DNA from: Wurfbainia villosa
Taxonomy: Eukaryota > Streptophyta > Magnoliopsida > Zingiberales > Zingiberaceae
Assembly (NCBI GenBank): GCA_025175895.1
Contig: CM046003.1
Location: forward strand, 47,610,335 to 47,674,334
Direction of reading: 5' to 3'
Length of the DNA: 64,000 bases
Positions 1 through 9,947 of the stretch are shown here, in pieces. A program made the position numbers and the translations under genes. Every line of letters begins with the position of its first letter. The first letter of the stretch is position 1. The notes below the pieces were generated by a model. The model was not told where the DNA came from, ran no database searches, and saw nothing but the letters and a program-made list of their open reading frames with translations.

Positions 1-861
1 CCATATTCTTGATAAAGTTTTGAAGAAGATCATCATTTGTTGACCCAAAGATAATGTCATCAACATATACTTGGGCTACAAAGATGTCCTTTGAGGTTGA
101 CTTTATAAATAGAGTTTGATCTACACTACCCCTTTTAAAATCCTTAGAGATTAAGAAAGATGATAATCTTTCATACCAAGCTCGGGGAGCTTGTTTCAAA
201 TCATATAAGGCTTTCCTAAGCTTGTATACATGGTTTAGATATTCTATACTCTCAAACCCGGGAGGTTGTTCTACATATACCTCTTCCTTAATGAACCCAT
301 TTAGGAATGCCGATTTGACATCCATTTGATGAAGTTTGAAACCCATATAAGAGGCATACCCTAATAGGATCCTAATAGACTCTAATCTAGCAACCGGGGC
401 ATATGTTTCATCATAGTCAAGTCATTCAACTTGATTAAAACCCATTGCAACTAACCTTGCCTTATTCCTAGTAATATTTCCTTGGTCATCTAGTTTGTTC
501 CTAAAGACCCATCTTGTAGTAATGATGGTGTTGTCATTGGGTCTAGGAACTAACTCTCATACTTGACTCCTTTCAAATTGAGTCAATTGATCTTGCATTG
601 CTAAAATCTAATCCGGATCAAGTAATGCATCTTTTATTGTTTTGGGCTCAATTTGGGAGATTAGGGTTATATGACTAGAGGGATCCCTATGAAATGATCT
701 AGTCCTAACTCCTTGAGATAATTCACCCACAATTTAATATAGAGGGTGATTTTGATGAATTCTTATTGTTTTAGGAGGTGTATTAAATTGAGTTTGATCA
801 TGATTATCCTCAATTCTTCTATCATCATCGGAATCACCTCTTACTCCCCCTTGATCATTAC
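1..861 (-). pseudogene. SIRE-1 reverse transcriptase (RVT_2), N-terminal part
   Basis: Minus-strand codons give the copia RT order: the linker between integrase and RT (about 730-861), the TRWVFRNK-like start (about 490-520), the [13 protein letters not shown] block (about 300-325), the LKKALYGLKQAPRAW-type block (about 180-225) and the catalytic YVDDIIFG (about 50-75). RNase H lies beyond the window. At least two in-frame stops are visible: one in the QVWEL block near 555 (Trp codon changed to TGA) and one near 420 just before the LDYDET block. The YVDD itself is intact. The reading continues across the solo LTR at 862-3263 into the integrase tail. It is a dead copy of a normal polymerase. 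Confidence 0.88.
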
Positions 862-3263
862 TGATGGCAACATGTGCTTCTCGGGAGAGGCTCATTGGCT
901 CCCATGTCCCCGGATTAAAATTTTCACTAATGAAAACTAATCCGAATGGGATGAGTTTCCTAAGCACAACCAATTCGTCGTTGTGCTAACGACTCGAGCG
1001 ATCGCTTGAACAAACTGGTTGTTCAAGCAACCAAGCTCTTCTAGTCGGTTAGCTGCGGAAGAGACGATGCACGGATTGCCGGTTTTTGTGTTTATCTTCG
1101 GGGTCCATGATTATACAAATACATACACATGCAAGCTAGTATAATCAACACATACTAATTAAAATAATAAGAACATGTAAAGATCAATAATAAAAGTTAT
1201 AAAACTTTTATACCTCTTGATCTTCTATCGTATGTCCTAACCTCATTGTAGACTTCGTGTGGGCTAAGATCCTCCACAAGTTGAAGCTTCCTAGATCTTC
1301 TTCAATCCAAAGAAAGAAGAACTCTCCTTCCCTTCTTGCTTGAGCCAACCACCAATCCACAAAGGATTGATGCCGCCGGCCCCAAGAATAGAGAGAACAA
1401 AATGGAAACCACCAAGGAACCAAACTAGGGACAAACCCTAGCTTCTAGTGTCGCCGGCCAAGATGGAGTGAAGAGGAGAAAGGGAATATGTTGGGCGCCA
1501 GCCATGGTATAGGGAAAAGAGAAGGAGCCGGCAACACCCTAGGAAGAAGAAGAGCTCCTCTCCTATAGTTGCCGCCCACCTTCTTGCAAACCCTAGCCGC
1601 CCAACCATAAGAGCCAAACCCTAATCTAATTAGGGGTTCCTCCTTAGGCTTTCTTGCCGCCCAACCAAGGTGGAAGGAAGAGATCTAGGAACCGGCCACC
1701 TTCCCTAGGAAGAAGAAGAGCTCTTCTCTTATAGTTGCCGCCCCTCTCCTTCCAAACCTTGCCGCCCCTCCAAAGGAGCCAAACCCTAATCTAATTAGGG
1801 TTTCCTCCTTAGGGTTTCTTGCCGCCCAAGCCATTGATGGGCAAAACCCTAATCTCCAAAAACCAAAATCCTTGTTGCCGCCCAACCCATTCTCCCATAT
1901 ATATAGAGTTAGGTTTAGTCCTAGGTTTAATCTCCTCTATTGGTTCTAGAGATTTAATCTCAACCGTCAAATTTTAGAGATTTAATCTCAACTGTCGGAT
2001 CTTAGAGATTTAATCTCCACCTAGGGATTTAATCTCAACCGTCGGTTCTAGAGATTTAATCTCCATCGTCGGTTCTAGAGATTTAATCTCAACCGTCGGT
2101 TCTAGAGATTTAATCTCCACCGTCGGTTCTAGAGATTTAATCTCAACTGTCGGTTCTAGGGATTTAATCTCCACCGTTGGTTCTAGAGATTTAATCTCAA
2201 CCGTCGGTTCTTGGGATTTAATCCCAACCGTCGGATCTAGAGATTTAATCTCAACCGTCGGTTCTAGAGATTTAATCCCAACCATCGGATCTAGAGATTT
2301 AATCTCAACGGTCGGTTCTAGAGATTTATTTTCCATCATTGGATCTAGACTTCATGAGGTTTATATTAGGCTACGATAGGGACCATGAGGAGGAGTTGGA
2401 TCTTGGCCACCCGATGGATCGGAACCACACAAACTTGATCCATCAATGATGTTCCATTCCACTAGAGGATCATCATTGAACTACCTCACCTACCCCCATA
2501 AATTAATATGGGCTCCATATATTATTTGTACATCCATCTCCCCGTGTTTAAGATATCGAATGTCCGTCAATTAATTGATTTACTGACCATCAATTAATTA
2601 ATATCTAACTCCTCGAGTAGTACCACTCAACCTTATCATCATGTTGACTAAGTCAACCTGCAGGGTTTACATGATGAACCTTATGAGCTCCTCAAGGGGA
2701 CATCATCAACCTAATATATAGGACACGGTTTCCTCCTATAATCAATGACACACCATGTAAATAATATCATTTCCCAACTTACCGGGCATATTGATTTAAT
2801 CCATAGAAATCTCACCCTTTGATAAATCAAAGAAATAAATACTAAGTACATGTGTCCGTTATTATATCAGGATTAAGAGTATGTACAACATAATATTCGA
2901 GGTCCGATTCAATTATGTAGTCAGCAATAAATTGAATCACCTCTATCTCGGTCCTGCTCAATACACCTAAGTGTACTAGTGTAACTCTATGTTCAAGACA
3001 AAACAATACCAAGCTACACTACAACCATGCCAATGGCTTGTCCAAAACCATCTTGGTTGTGAGGTTGTGAGCCTCTACTTATATTCTACAAGGGACTGAT
3101 AACATGATCTTCTGTGTCACACCAAGCACCATGTTATCTTCAATATAAAATATTAGACAATTTTGCATAACCATAAAAATATGCAAACAATGATCATGTG
3201 ATTCTTATTTCAAAATAAAGATGTTCATACAAAAGAGCTAGGCTTTCAGTATACATCCCAACA
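862..3263 (-). mobile_element. Solo LTR, Angela-like family, inserted in SIRE-1 pol
   Basis: A 2402 bp block beginning TGATGG and ending CCAACA whose body matches the ANG-1 LTRs (25710-27799, 32237-34337) in order: the ATGTCCCCGGATTA block, the GAACAAACT-GTTGTTCAAGC block, the 27 bp repeat zone, the CATGAGGAGGAGTTGG block, the GACTAAGTCAACCTGCAGGG block and the terminal TCAGTATACATC block. It is flanked by ATTAC (857-861) and ATTAT (3264-3268), a 5 bp target duplication with one change. Removing it brings the SIRE-1 integrase tail and RT linker back into one reading, so it is a clean insertion. No internal region or primer site is present, which fits LTR-LTR recombination. ORFs inside it are repeat shadows. 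Confidence 0.88.
1937..2345 (-). repeat. 27 bp tandem repeat inside the solo LTR
   Basis: About 14-15 tandem copies of a 27 bp unit with the core TCTAGAGATTTAATCTCAAC. On the minus strand it stays open as a 9-residue repeat (EIKSLEPTV) across about 11 copies because 27 is a multiple of three. The same array is only about five units long in each ANG-1 LTR (26762-26890 and 33303-33430), so copy number varies within the family. Coding use is unlikely: it sits inside an LTR with no start context or partner domain. Confidence 0.9.
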
Positions 3264-3800
3264 ATTATCCCCTAAAGTTAAATCTTGAAATTGTTGGATA
3301 ATTCCTTGATTTTTGTCATTGATATCATCATCAATAGGGGATTTCCTAGGGTATGTATTAGAGGTTTCATCAAATTGGACATTTGAAGACTCCTCAATCT
3401 TTTGAGTTCTTTTATTATAAACTCTATACCCTACACTAGTGGATGAGTATCCAACTAGGATTTCCTCATCCACTTTGGACTCAAATTTGCCTAGGTTATC
3501 TTTGGTGTTTAAAATATAAACTTTGCATCCAAAGACCTTAAAATAGTGAATTGTTGGAATTGTACCATTCCATAATTCAAATGGGGTTTTTCCTAAAATC
3601 CTATGAATTAAAATCCTATTTTGGATATAGCAAGCGGTGTTAATCACCTCCGCCCACAAGTAGCTAGGTAAGGAATATGCATTTAGCATAGTCCTAGCCG
3701 CTTCTTTTAGGGCACGATTTTATCCTTTCCACAACCCCATTTTGGTGGGGTGTTCTATGACAAGAAAACTCGTTCTTGTACCCTTGTTCTAAGCAAAAGG
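3264..3800 (-). pseudogene. SIRE-1 integrase C-terminal half
   Basis: Minus-strand reading from the NGVVER-type motif holding the catalytic Glu (about 3720-3770) through the conserved block MLNAYSLPSYLWAEVINTA (about 3635-3689) to KVFGCKVYILNTKDNLGKF and GYRVYNKRTQKIEES (about 3400-3540). This is the copia integrase tail that joins the RT linker. It is cut upstream by NA-1, with AAAGG at 3796-3800 as one copy of the NA-1 target duplication, and downstream by the solo LTR. The stretch 3690-3800 carries a frameshift and a stop next to the PQNG motif. The first half of the same domain is at 7433-7830. Confidence 0.88.
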
Positions 3801-5083
3801 TGTTGGGGATCGATTGGCCGGCTAGAGGGGGGTGAATAGCCCTCTTACGATGGATGTCGGAATTCTCTCATTCGTTTGCTCGTCTACACAATCGTTAGCG
3901 CAAGCGGAAGCATAAACAACAAAGACAAAGCAATAAACGAAAATACAAACGCTAACAAAGAAGATGTAACGTGGTTCATGGCTACACCGCTAATCCACGA
4001 TCCTGATTCGTCCGAGGTGAATCACTCCTTCAAAGCCAATCACTATTGGTCTCTCCTTTGCACCAAGCTAGGTGGAGGTAACCTTTAGAAATCAAGCACA
4101 CTCCTTCTTTTACAATAGATGTGAAAGAAAGCTAAGAGAAGGAGTTTGAATCTTGTGGAGCACTTGGATGGTCATTTAGAACTTGAGCATTAACCTCCCA
4201 AAGCTCCACACCCTCTCTTTTTATAGAGAGGGCTGATTTCTTCCCGTTGGCCGCCACCAGTCGACTGTTGCCCTTGGCAGTCGACTGTCGCCACTCCAAC
4301 GGCCTTCGAACACGTCGGATCCCGACTGTTGTAGTCCAACGGAACACTTGGCAGTCGACTAATGGACCTCACCAGTCGACTGCTGCCTCCGTAGTCGACT
4401 ACCCAGTCGGCTATGAGCGGTTTTGTGCCCGCGACATCCTCTGATCCGCCATTCCATGGCGATCTCCGGGCATAAACCCATCGATTGGATACTGAACACA
4501 CTCGACTCAGCGATCATCTGGGCATAAACCCATCACGGATACCATCCGAACACACTCGGCTCGAGATCACCGATTGCCATTACATGGCGATCGGCGTGTG
4601 AAACTCAAACTTAACATAAGTTTGAGCTTCCGGCGGTTGGGTAAACCTTAACCCTTGCGGTCAAGTCTCCGACACTCAGCCATTCGGCCAAGTTCACCAA
4701 ATGAGCTACTTACATTTCACTCATTCTCTCTTCTCACTCGAAGTCCCTCACCGAAGCTCTCTTCGTTCGCGGCCACGTCCCTCGGCAGCATCAGGCGCAC
4801 GGCTCTGCAATGCTCCTTCGCATCTCTTGCCTCCGAAGTCTGCTTCCTTGGCTTCACTTCAAGTCATCTCGTCCGGCGGTCCCTCGGCAGCATCAAGCGC
4901 ACGGCTCTGCAATGCTCCTTCTCAGGCTCGAGCGAGGTTGTGAGGGTGAACCCGCCAAGGCTCCATGTGCGAATTACTAAGTCCTGCAAGACTCCAACGC
5001 ACATATCAAATAACAATATCATCCTAACTTAAACCCTTTGCCACACACATTAAAACCTTATCATGGCAAGAGATTGCCCTAAC
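3801..5083 (-). repeat. NA-1 3' LTR
   Basis: 1283 bp, starting TGTTGGGGATCGATTGG and ending CCCTAACA. The GGCTAGAGGGGGGTGAATAGC block near the start is shared with SIRE-1 and TRGAG-1 LTRs. In element sense it has a palindrome zone (4258-4410, two perfect CAGTCGACTG copies at 4258-4267 and 4278-4287), then a TATA box at 4217-4225. Around 4408-4600 it differs strongly from its sister LTR, although the rest is nearly identical by eye. ORFs here are shadows. Confidence 0.92.
4217..4225 (-). promoter_or_regulatory. TATA box of NA-1 3' LTR
   Basis: Minus-strand TATAAAAAG inside a short inverted CTCT...AGAG context. It lies just downstream (element sense) of the CAGTCGACTG cluster, the position expected for the LTR promoter. 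The sister LTR has the same box at 6628-6636. Confidence 0.7.
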
Positions 5084-6211
5084 AATCTCCCCCTTTTTGA
5101 TGTGTGGTAATCCGTTTAAGTTAGGTAAAAACATTTGATGAAAATTCTAAGGTAAGAAGGCATGTAAACATAAACATGATATAGCAACATGCAACTCCCC
5201 CTTAATCCATAAAAATTTTCTACCCCTATCATAAACATGATCATTTCTCCCCCAAAATATATTCCCCGTTACTTAAACATACATTTCTCCCCCTTTGACA
5301 CCATCAAAAAGATTAATCCTAATTTATAAACTCATGACATCAAGTATAATAGAAAGAGAACACCAAATCAGAAAATATTGAGCTGTTTTTCAGGTGAGCA
5401 ATCATTGCTATCGTATGGCGGTCATCGGCACAATGGATTCGAAATTACGATTTTAGTAATTTCAAAAATTCCAAAAAATTCAAAAAATCATGAAATTTGG
5501 GGAACGTATTTCTTTTAAGTATATCTATTAATGAAAAATAGGTTTTCATGAAAATTCATTAGATTTTCTTGTTTTTTCCAAAAATCCAAAAGCTTTAAAA
5601 ACCACTAGGTTTTTGATCATTCTAGTATCAAGTTAACTACCTAGTTTTGCATCCAATTGTTTCAAAACATTAATACATAGATTTTAGGGTAAGAAATTGT
5701 TTTGAAAACATATGAAATATCCAACCATGATATTTGGGCAATATGTCTATGAATTAAACATAAGCTTTCCCCATGATTGGTCTATTATTGCTATTTTGAT
5801 ACTTTAAATGACCATCTAAATGCCATAGGCATTAGTGGACATTTGTATCATCCTAACATCTCACTCATGCTATATTTTCAATCAAGGTATCCTATGGTGA
5901 GTGTGAGATGCATCCTAGGGGGTATTTGTATATACTTAACCAATATATTCATGCAATTCTATCAAGGTTAAGTATCACCCTAACAATCCTCATGATCATA
6001 AAGGAATATATCAATTAATTCTACATTATGATCATGAAACACATGTATTCATTGAATTGTTATCATGCATTAGGTATTATGTCATGATAATAAACAAATT
6101 ATCACCTAAAGCATGATTTAACCCTATTTCTCATGATGACGTGCCATATTTTAAAATCATAAATCATGATTGCAAACATACATAGCAATTACATTAAGCT
6201 CTGATACCACT
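5084..6211 (-). other. NA-1 internal region: UTR, polypurine tracts, primer site; no gene
   Basis: No coding sequence. From the 3' LTR side: polypurine tract 5084-5100 (TCTCCCCCTTTTTGAT on the plus strand); several further CT-rich tracts (about 5195-5300); an A/T-rich block (5440-5720) also found in NA-2 and TRGAG-1; the paired motif CATCTCAC (5857-5864) and GTGAGATG (5903-5910); and the primer site ending at about 6209. Compared with TRGAG-1, everything between the GCAATTACATTA block (about 6184) and the primer site, including gag, is absent. Confidence 0.88.
6196..6209 (-). other. NA-1 primer binding site
   Basis: Minus-strand TGGTATCAGAGCTT, complementary to the 3' end of initiator Met-tRNA, beside the 5' LTR start at 6212. 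It fixes the strand and the LTR boundary. Confidence 0.85.
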
Positions 6212-7427
6212 TGTTGGGGATCGATTGGCCGGCTAGAGGGGGGTGAATAGCCCTCTTACGATGGATGTCGGAATTCTCTCGTTCGTTTGCTCGTCTACAC
6301 AATCGTTAGCGCAAGTGGAAGCATAAACAACAAAGACAAAGCAATAAACGAAAATATAAACGCTAACAAAGAAGATGTAATGTGGTTCACGGCTACACCG
6401 CTAATCCACGATCCTGATTCGTCCGAGGTGAATCACTCCTTCAAAGCCAATCACTATTGGTCTCTCCTTTGCACCAAGCTAGGTGGAGGTAACCTTTACA
6501 AATCAAGCACACTCCTTCTTTTACAATAGATGTGAAAGAAAGCTAAGAGAAGGAGTTTGAATCTTGTGGAGCACTTGGATGGTCATTTAGAACTTGAGCA
6601 TTAACCTCCCAAAGCTCAACACCCTCTCTTTTTATAGAGAGGGATGATTTCTTCCCGTTGGCCGCCACCAGTCGATTGCTGCCCTTGGCAATCGACTACC
6701 GCCACTCCAACGGCCTCCGAACATGTCAGATCCTGACTGTTGTAGTCCAACGGAACACTTGGCAGTCGACTGATGGACCTCACCAGCGATTCGCCTCCGT
6801 AAGTCGATCGCCCGATCGGCTACGCGGTTCTGCCGCGACATCCTCTGGCGATCAGCCATTTCATGGCTGATCACGGGGATAAACCCATCGATCGGATACG
6901 GTCGAACACACTTTGATTCGGAAGCGATCATTCGCCATTACATGATCGGACTTAACATAAGTTTGAGCTTTCGGCGGTTGGGTAAATCTTAACCCTTGCG
7001 GTCAAGTCTCCGACACTCAGTCATTCGGCCAAGTTCACCTAATAAGCTACTTACATTTCACTCATTCTCTCTTCTCACTCGAAGTCCCTCGCCGAAGCTC
7101 TCTTCGTTCGTGGCCACGTCCCTCGGCAGCATCAGGCGCACGACTCTGCAATGCTCCTTCGCGTCTCTTGCCTCCGAAGTCTGCTTCCTTGGCTTCACTT
7201 CAAGTCATCTCGTCCGGCGGTCCCTTGGCAGCATCAAGCGCACGACTCTGCAATGCTCCTTCTCCGACTCAGGCACGAGGTTGTGAGGGTGAACCCGCCA
7301 AGGCTCCATGTGCGAATTACTAAGTCCTGCAAGACTCCAACGCACATATCAAATAACAATATCATCCTAACTTAAACCCTTTTCCACACACATCAAAACC
7401 TTATCATGGGAAGTGATTGCTTTAACA
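6212..7427 (-). repeat. NA-1 5' LTR
   Basis: 1216 bp, TGTTGGGG to TTTAACA. It is nearly identical by eye to 3801-5083 except in about 6785-6960, where the palindrome-rich block has many substitutions and indels. TATA box at 6628-6636. The outer edge is followed by AAAGG (7428-7432) and then SIRE-1 integrase. Confidence 0.92.
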
Positions 7428-7432
7428 AAAGG

Positions 7433-8267
7433 TTGAGAAATTAAAATTCTCAAATTCTCCACTGTGATCACTACGGATCCGGTTGATTTTGAGTTTTCTT
7501 TCATTCTCTACTCTCTTACTAAATCCTATAATTATTCCTAGGGTTTCATCCTTATTTTTCATGAAAAATACCCAAGTAAATCTAGAGAAGTCATCTACTA
7601 TTACTAAGCAATATTTACTACCAATCATGGAAGGGGTAATATGACAATCAAATAAGTCCATATTCAATAGTTCTAAAGGTAAAGCGGTACTAAGTAAAGT
7701 TTTACCTTTGTGTGAGGTTTTTGATTGTTTCCCGTCTTGGCGTGCATCACACATTTTGTCCTTGAGAAATTTGACTTTAGGCAACCCTTTGACTAACTTC
7801 ATTTTTGCTATTTTGGCCATGTTCTTCATGTTTATGTGTCCTAGCCTCCTATGCCAAAGCCAACTCTCCTCTTCTTCTGCAATAAAACACTTAGTAGAGG
7901 CATTAGTAGCATAGGATAGATCAACATATTATATGTTTGATTTCCTAAAACCTACTAGCATGCAATCATTTAAAGTTTTGTATTTTATAAAGCATTTTGA
8001 AGAGTCAAATTTAACATCAAAATTTGTATCACATAGTTGGCTTACACTAAGTAAATTAAATTTCATATCCTTAACTAATAACACTTTATGAATGGCAAGG
8101 TTGGAGGATACCTCAATTGTGCCCTTTCATAGAATCTTAAGTTTGCCACTATTACCAAATGAAACCTTTCCCTTGCTAGTGTGGTTGATAGTGGAAAATT
8201 TTCTCTCATCACCGGTCATGTGTTTTGAGCACCCACTATCAACAATCCACAAGCTTGGTTCTTCTAC
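7433..8267 (-). pseudogene. SIRE-1 protease, GAG-pre-integrase and integrase core
   Basis: On the minus strand the aspartic protease motif VDSGCSKHMTGD reads at about 8205-8240, followed by the FGNSGKL and LLSVSQLCD blocks (about 8030-8165). The integrase zinc-binding region (HRRLGH near 7840-7865, CDARQDGKQ near 7745) and the core with IVDDFSRFTW (about 7575-7610) and RSDHSGEFEN (about 7445-7480) follow; the Asp of the last block is a catalytic residue. In-frame stops include one just after the FGNSGKLKIL block (about 8130). This frame is the same as gag, separated from it only by a TAG at 8268-8270. NA-1 cuts the core before the third catalytic residue, whose region is at 3720-3770. Confidence 0.88.
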
Positions 8268-9893
8268 CTATATCACATGAAAAATACAAGCCTTAGGTAC
8301 CCAAATTTTAGGACCACTAGCATCAATTAGAAATTTCTTAGGGACCCAAGTTTTTCTACCCTTGCTTCTAATTATGTATTTTCTACTAACAAGAGAGGTA
8401 AATGCTACATCCTTTTCCTTAGGCCTATATCCTAGTTCGGCCTTGTTGTAAATAGCCCTTTGATCCTTAATTATCATGTCTAGATATTTAGAGCCATTAG
8501 TAAATTTTTCCAAACATGCTCTTAGATTACCTATTTCTTTTCTCAATTCATCATTTTCATCTCTAAGGCTACATGCATCATCACAAGATGATTCTACATT
8601 CTTAAGTGATTTAATTTCTACTTTTAAGTCCTTAATCATAGTTTTTGATCTATTCAATGCATTTTGAAGGAATGCAATGGTCTTATAAAGAAAATTTATC
8701 CTAGGGGAGTTGTTTACCTCATCATCATCACTTGATGATGATTCGTCGCTTGAGGAAGAGGATGAAGACTCCTCACTTGAGCTTTCGGCTTCTTCCTCCA
8801 AGGCCATGAGGGCTAGGTTCCGGGTGGCATGACAAACTTCTTCATCATCGGAGGAGTCCTCCACGCTTAGTGTGTCCCACATTTGTGTCACCATTGCCTC
8901 CTTCTTCTTCTTCTTCTTTTCCTTCTTTTTCTTTTCCTTCTCCTCCTTCTTTAGTTCCGGGCAATTTGGCTTGATATGCCCTTTCTTGTTGCAATCACAA
9001 CAAGTTACGTTAGGTGTAGAATTTGAACTATTTGAAGACTTACCTCTTGAGGATTGGAGCATCCTCCTCACATCTTTCTTGGTGAGTTTTCTTGACCTCC
9101 CACCAAACTTTTTGACATAATGAGCAACATCGCTTGCCAATAGCTCATCTTCCCTACTAGATGAATCTTCCTTGGATTCGGATGAGGAGGACACTTCATT
9201 CTTCTCCTTCTTCTTTTTGTCCTTCTTTCCTACAAAAAGACCTATACCCTTCTCTTTGGATGAAGTGTTAGCTTGTTCATGCAATTCAAATTCACAAAAT
9301 AACTTATCTAACTTAACCAAAGAGAGATCCCTAGAGACCTTATAGGCATCTACCATTGAAGCCCATATGGTTGTTCTAGGGAAGGCTTGGAGCACATACC
9401 TTACAAGGTCTTGGTTATTGACCTTCTCACCTATTACATGTAGTCCATTGACTACTTCTTTGAAGCGACCGTGCATTTGGCTCACGGTCTCATTGGTCTT
9501 CATGGAGAAACTTTGAAGTTGGCCAATTAGGAGATCTCTCTTGGCTCTTCTTGTTTCCTTGGATCCCTTGTTGAGCTCTATCAACTTCTCCCAAAGCTCC
9601 TTCGCCGATTCAAATGGCCCCACCTTGCTTAGTTGCTCTTTTGACAACCCATATTGAAGTGTGGTTGTTGCCTTGGTGTTGGCTTGAGCCTTCTTGGCTA
9701 TGTCTCTCATCCAATCCTTGGTCGGTATGGGCACTCCGTGTTCGTCGATCGGCTTCTCGAAACCATCTACAATGCTAAACCAATTTTTAATATCGTTCAT
9801 AAGATAATACTCTATCCTACCTTTCCAGTAGCCGAAGTCATTGCCGTCGAAGAATGGAGGCCTCGCCGTGCTATACCCCTCTTGGAAAGCCAT
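8268..9893 (-). CDS. SIRE-1 gag polyprotein (open, 541 aa)
   Basis: A long open minus-strand frame. I place the start at 9893 (MAFQEGYSTARPPFFDG), the usual copia gag opening; the frame stays open upstream into the LTR, which is not likely coding. Order: Retrotran_gag_2/UBN2-type domain with YWKGRIEYYL (residues about 20-35), the LWEKLIELNKG and FPRTTIWASMVDAYKVSRDLS blocks, a CCHC zinc knuckle (CCDCNKKGHIKPNC), a Lys-rich run, a Ser/Asp/Glu-rich acidic run and a coiled C-terminus ending with WVPK-type blocks. It would build the particle and bind RNA. The frame ends at a TAG directly before protease; the same frame resumes after it, so gag-pol was probably one polyprotein and the stop a mutation. 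Only about 38 nt separate its start from the primer site. Confidence 0.85.
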   Translation of the reverse strand: MAFQEGYSTARPPFFDGNDFGYWKGRIEYYLMNDIKNWFSIVDGFEKPIDEHGVPIPTKDWMRDIAKKAQANTKATTTLQYGLSKEQLSKVGPFESAKELWEKLIELNKGSKETRRAKRDLLIGQLQSFSMKTNETVSQMHGRFKEVVNGLHVIGEKVNNQDLVRYVLQAFPRTTIWASMVDAYKVSRDLSLVKLDKLFCEFELHEQANTSSKEKGIGLFVGKKDKKKKEKNEVSSSSESKEDSSSREDELLASDVAHYVKKFGGRSRKLTKKDVRRMLQSSRGKSSNSSNSTPNVTCCDCNKKGHIKPNCPELKKEEKEKKKKEKKKKKKEAMVTQMWDTLSVEDSSDDEEVCHATRNLALMALEEEAESSSEESSSSSSSDESSSSDDDEVNNSPRINFLYKTIAFLQNALNRSKTMIKDLKVEIKSLKNVESSCDDACSLRDENDELRKEIGNLRACLEKFTNGSKYLDMIIKDQRAIYNKAELGYRPKEKDVAFTSLVSRKYIIRSKGRKTWVPKKFLIDASGPKIWVPKACIFHVI

Positions 9894-9931
9894 CTTGCTC
9901 CGGTTGATTGTTAGATCTTCCGATACGATCC

Positions 9932-9945
9932 GGGCTCTGATACCA
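9932..9945 (-). other. SIRE-1 primer binding site
   Basis: Minus-strand TGGTATCAGAGCCC, matching the initiator Met-tRNA 3' end, two bases from the LTR start at 9948. It shows that 9948-11073 is the 5' LTR. Confidence 0.88.
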
Positions 9946-9947
9946 CT

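Larger units (their letters stand above)
3801..7427 (-). mobile_element. NA-1, coding-free LTR element (Sirevirus-related LARD-like)
   Basis: A complete 3627 bp minus-strand element: 3' LTR 3801-5083, internal region 5084-6211, 5' LTR 6212-7427, target duplication AAAGG at 3796-3800 and 7428-7432. Both LTRs run TGTTGGGG to AACA on the plus strand. It has a polypurine tract beside the 3' LTR (5084-5100) and a Met-tRNA primer site beside the 5' LTR, but only about 1.1 kb between them and no gag or pol. Its LTR and UTR match TRGAG-1 (52500-57868), so it looks like the same family after loss of gag. Mobilisation would need proteins in trans. Confidence 0.93.

Noticed and set aside
2010..2339. 109-codon ORF of 9-residue repeats (minus strand)
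   Set aside because: Product of a 27 bp tandem repeat inside an LTR; the open frame follows from the unit length, with no domain or start context.
6996..7375. Ser/Leu-rich ORFs repeated at 4655-5032, 6996-7286 and 53136-53524
   Set aside because: They are the same LTR segment in NA-1 and TRGAG-1 copies, on the strand opposite to the elements, with no domain; the shared frame follows from sequence identity.
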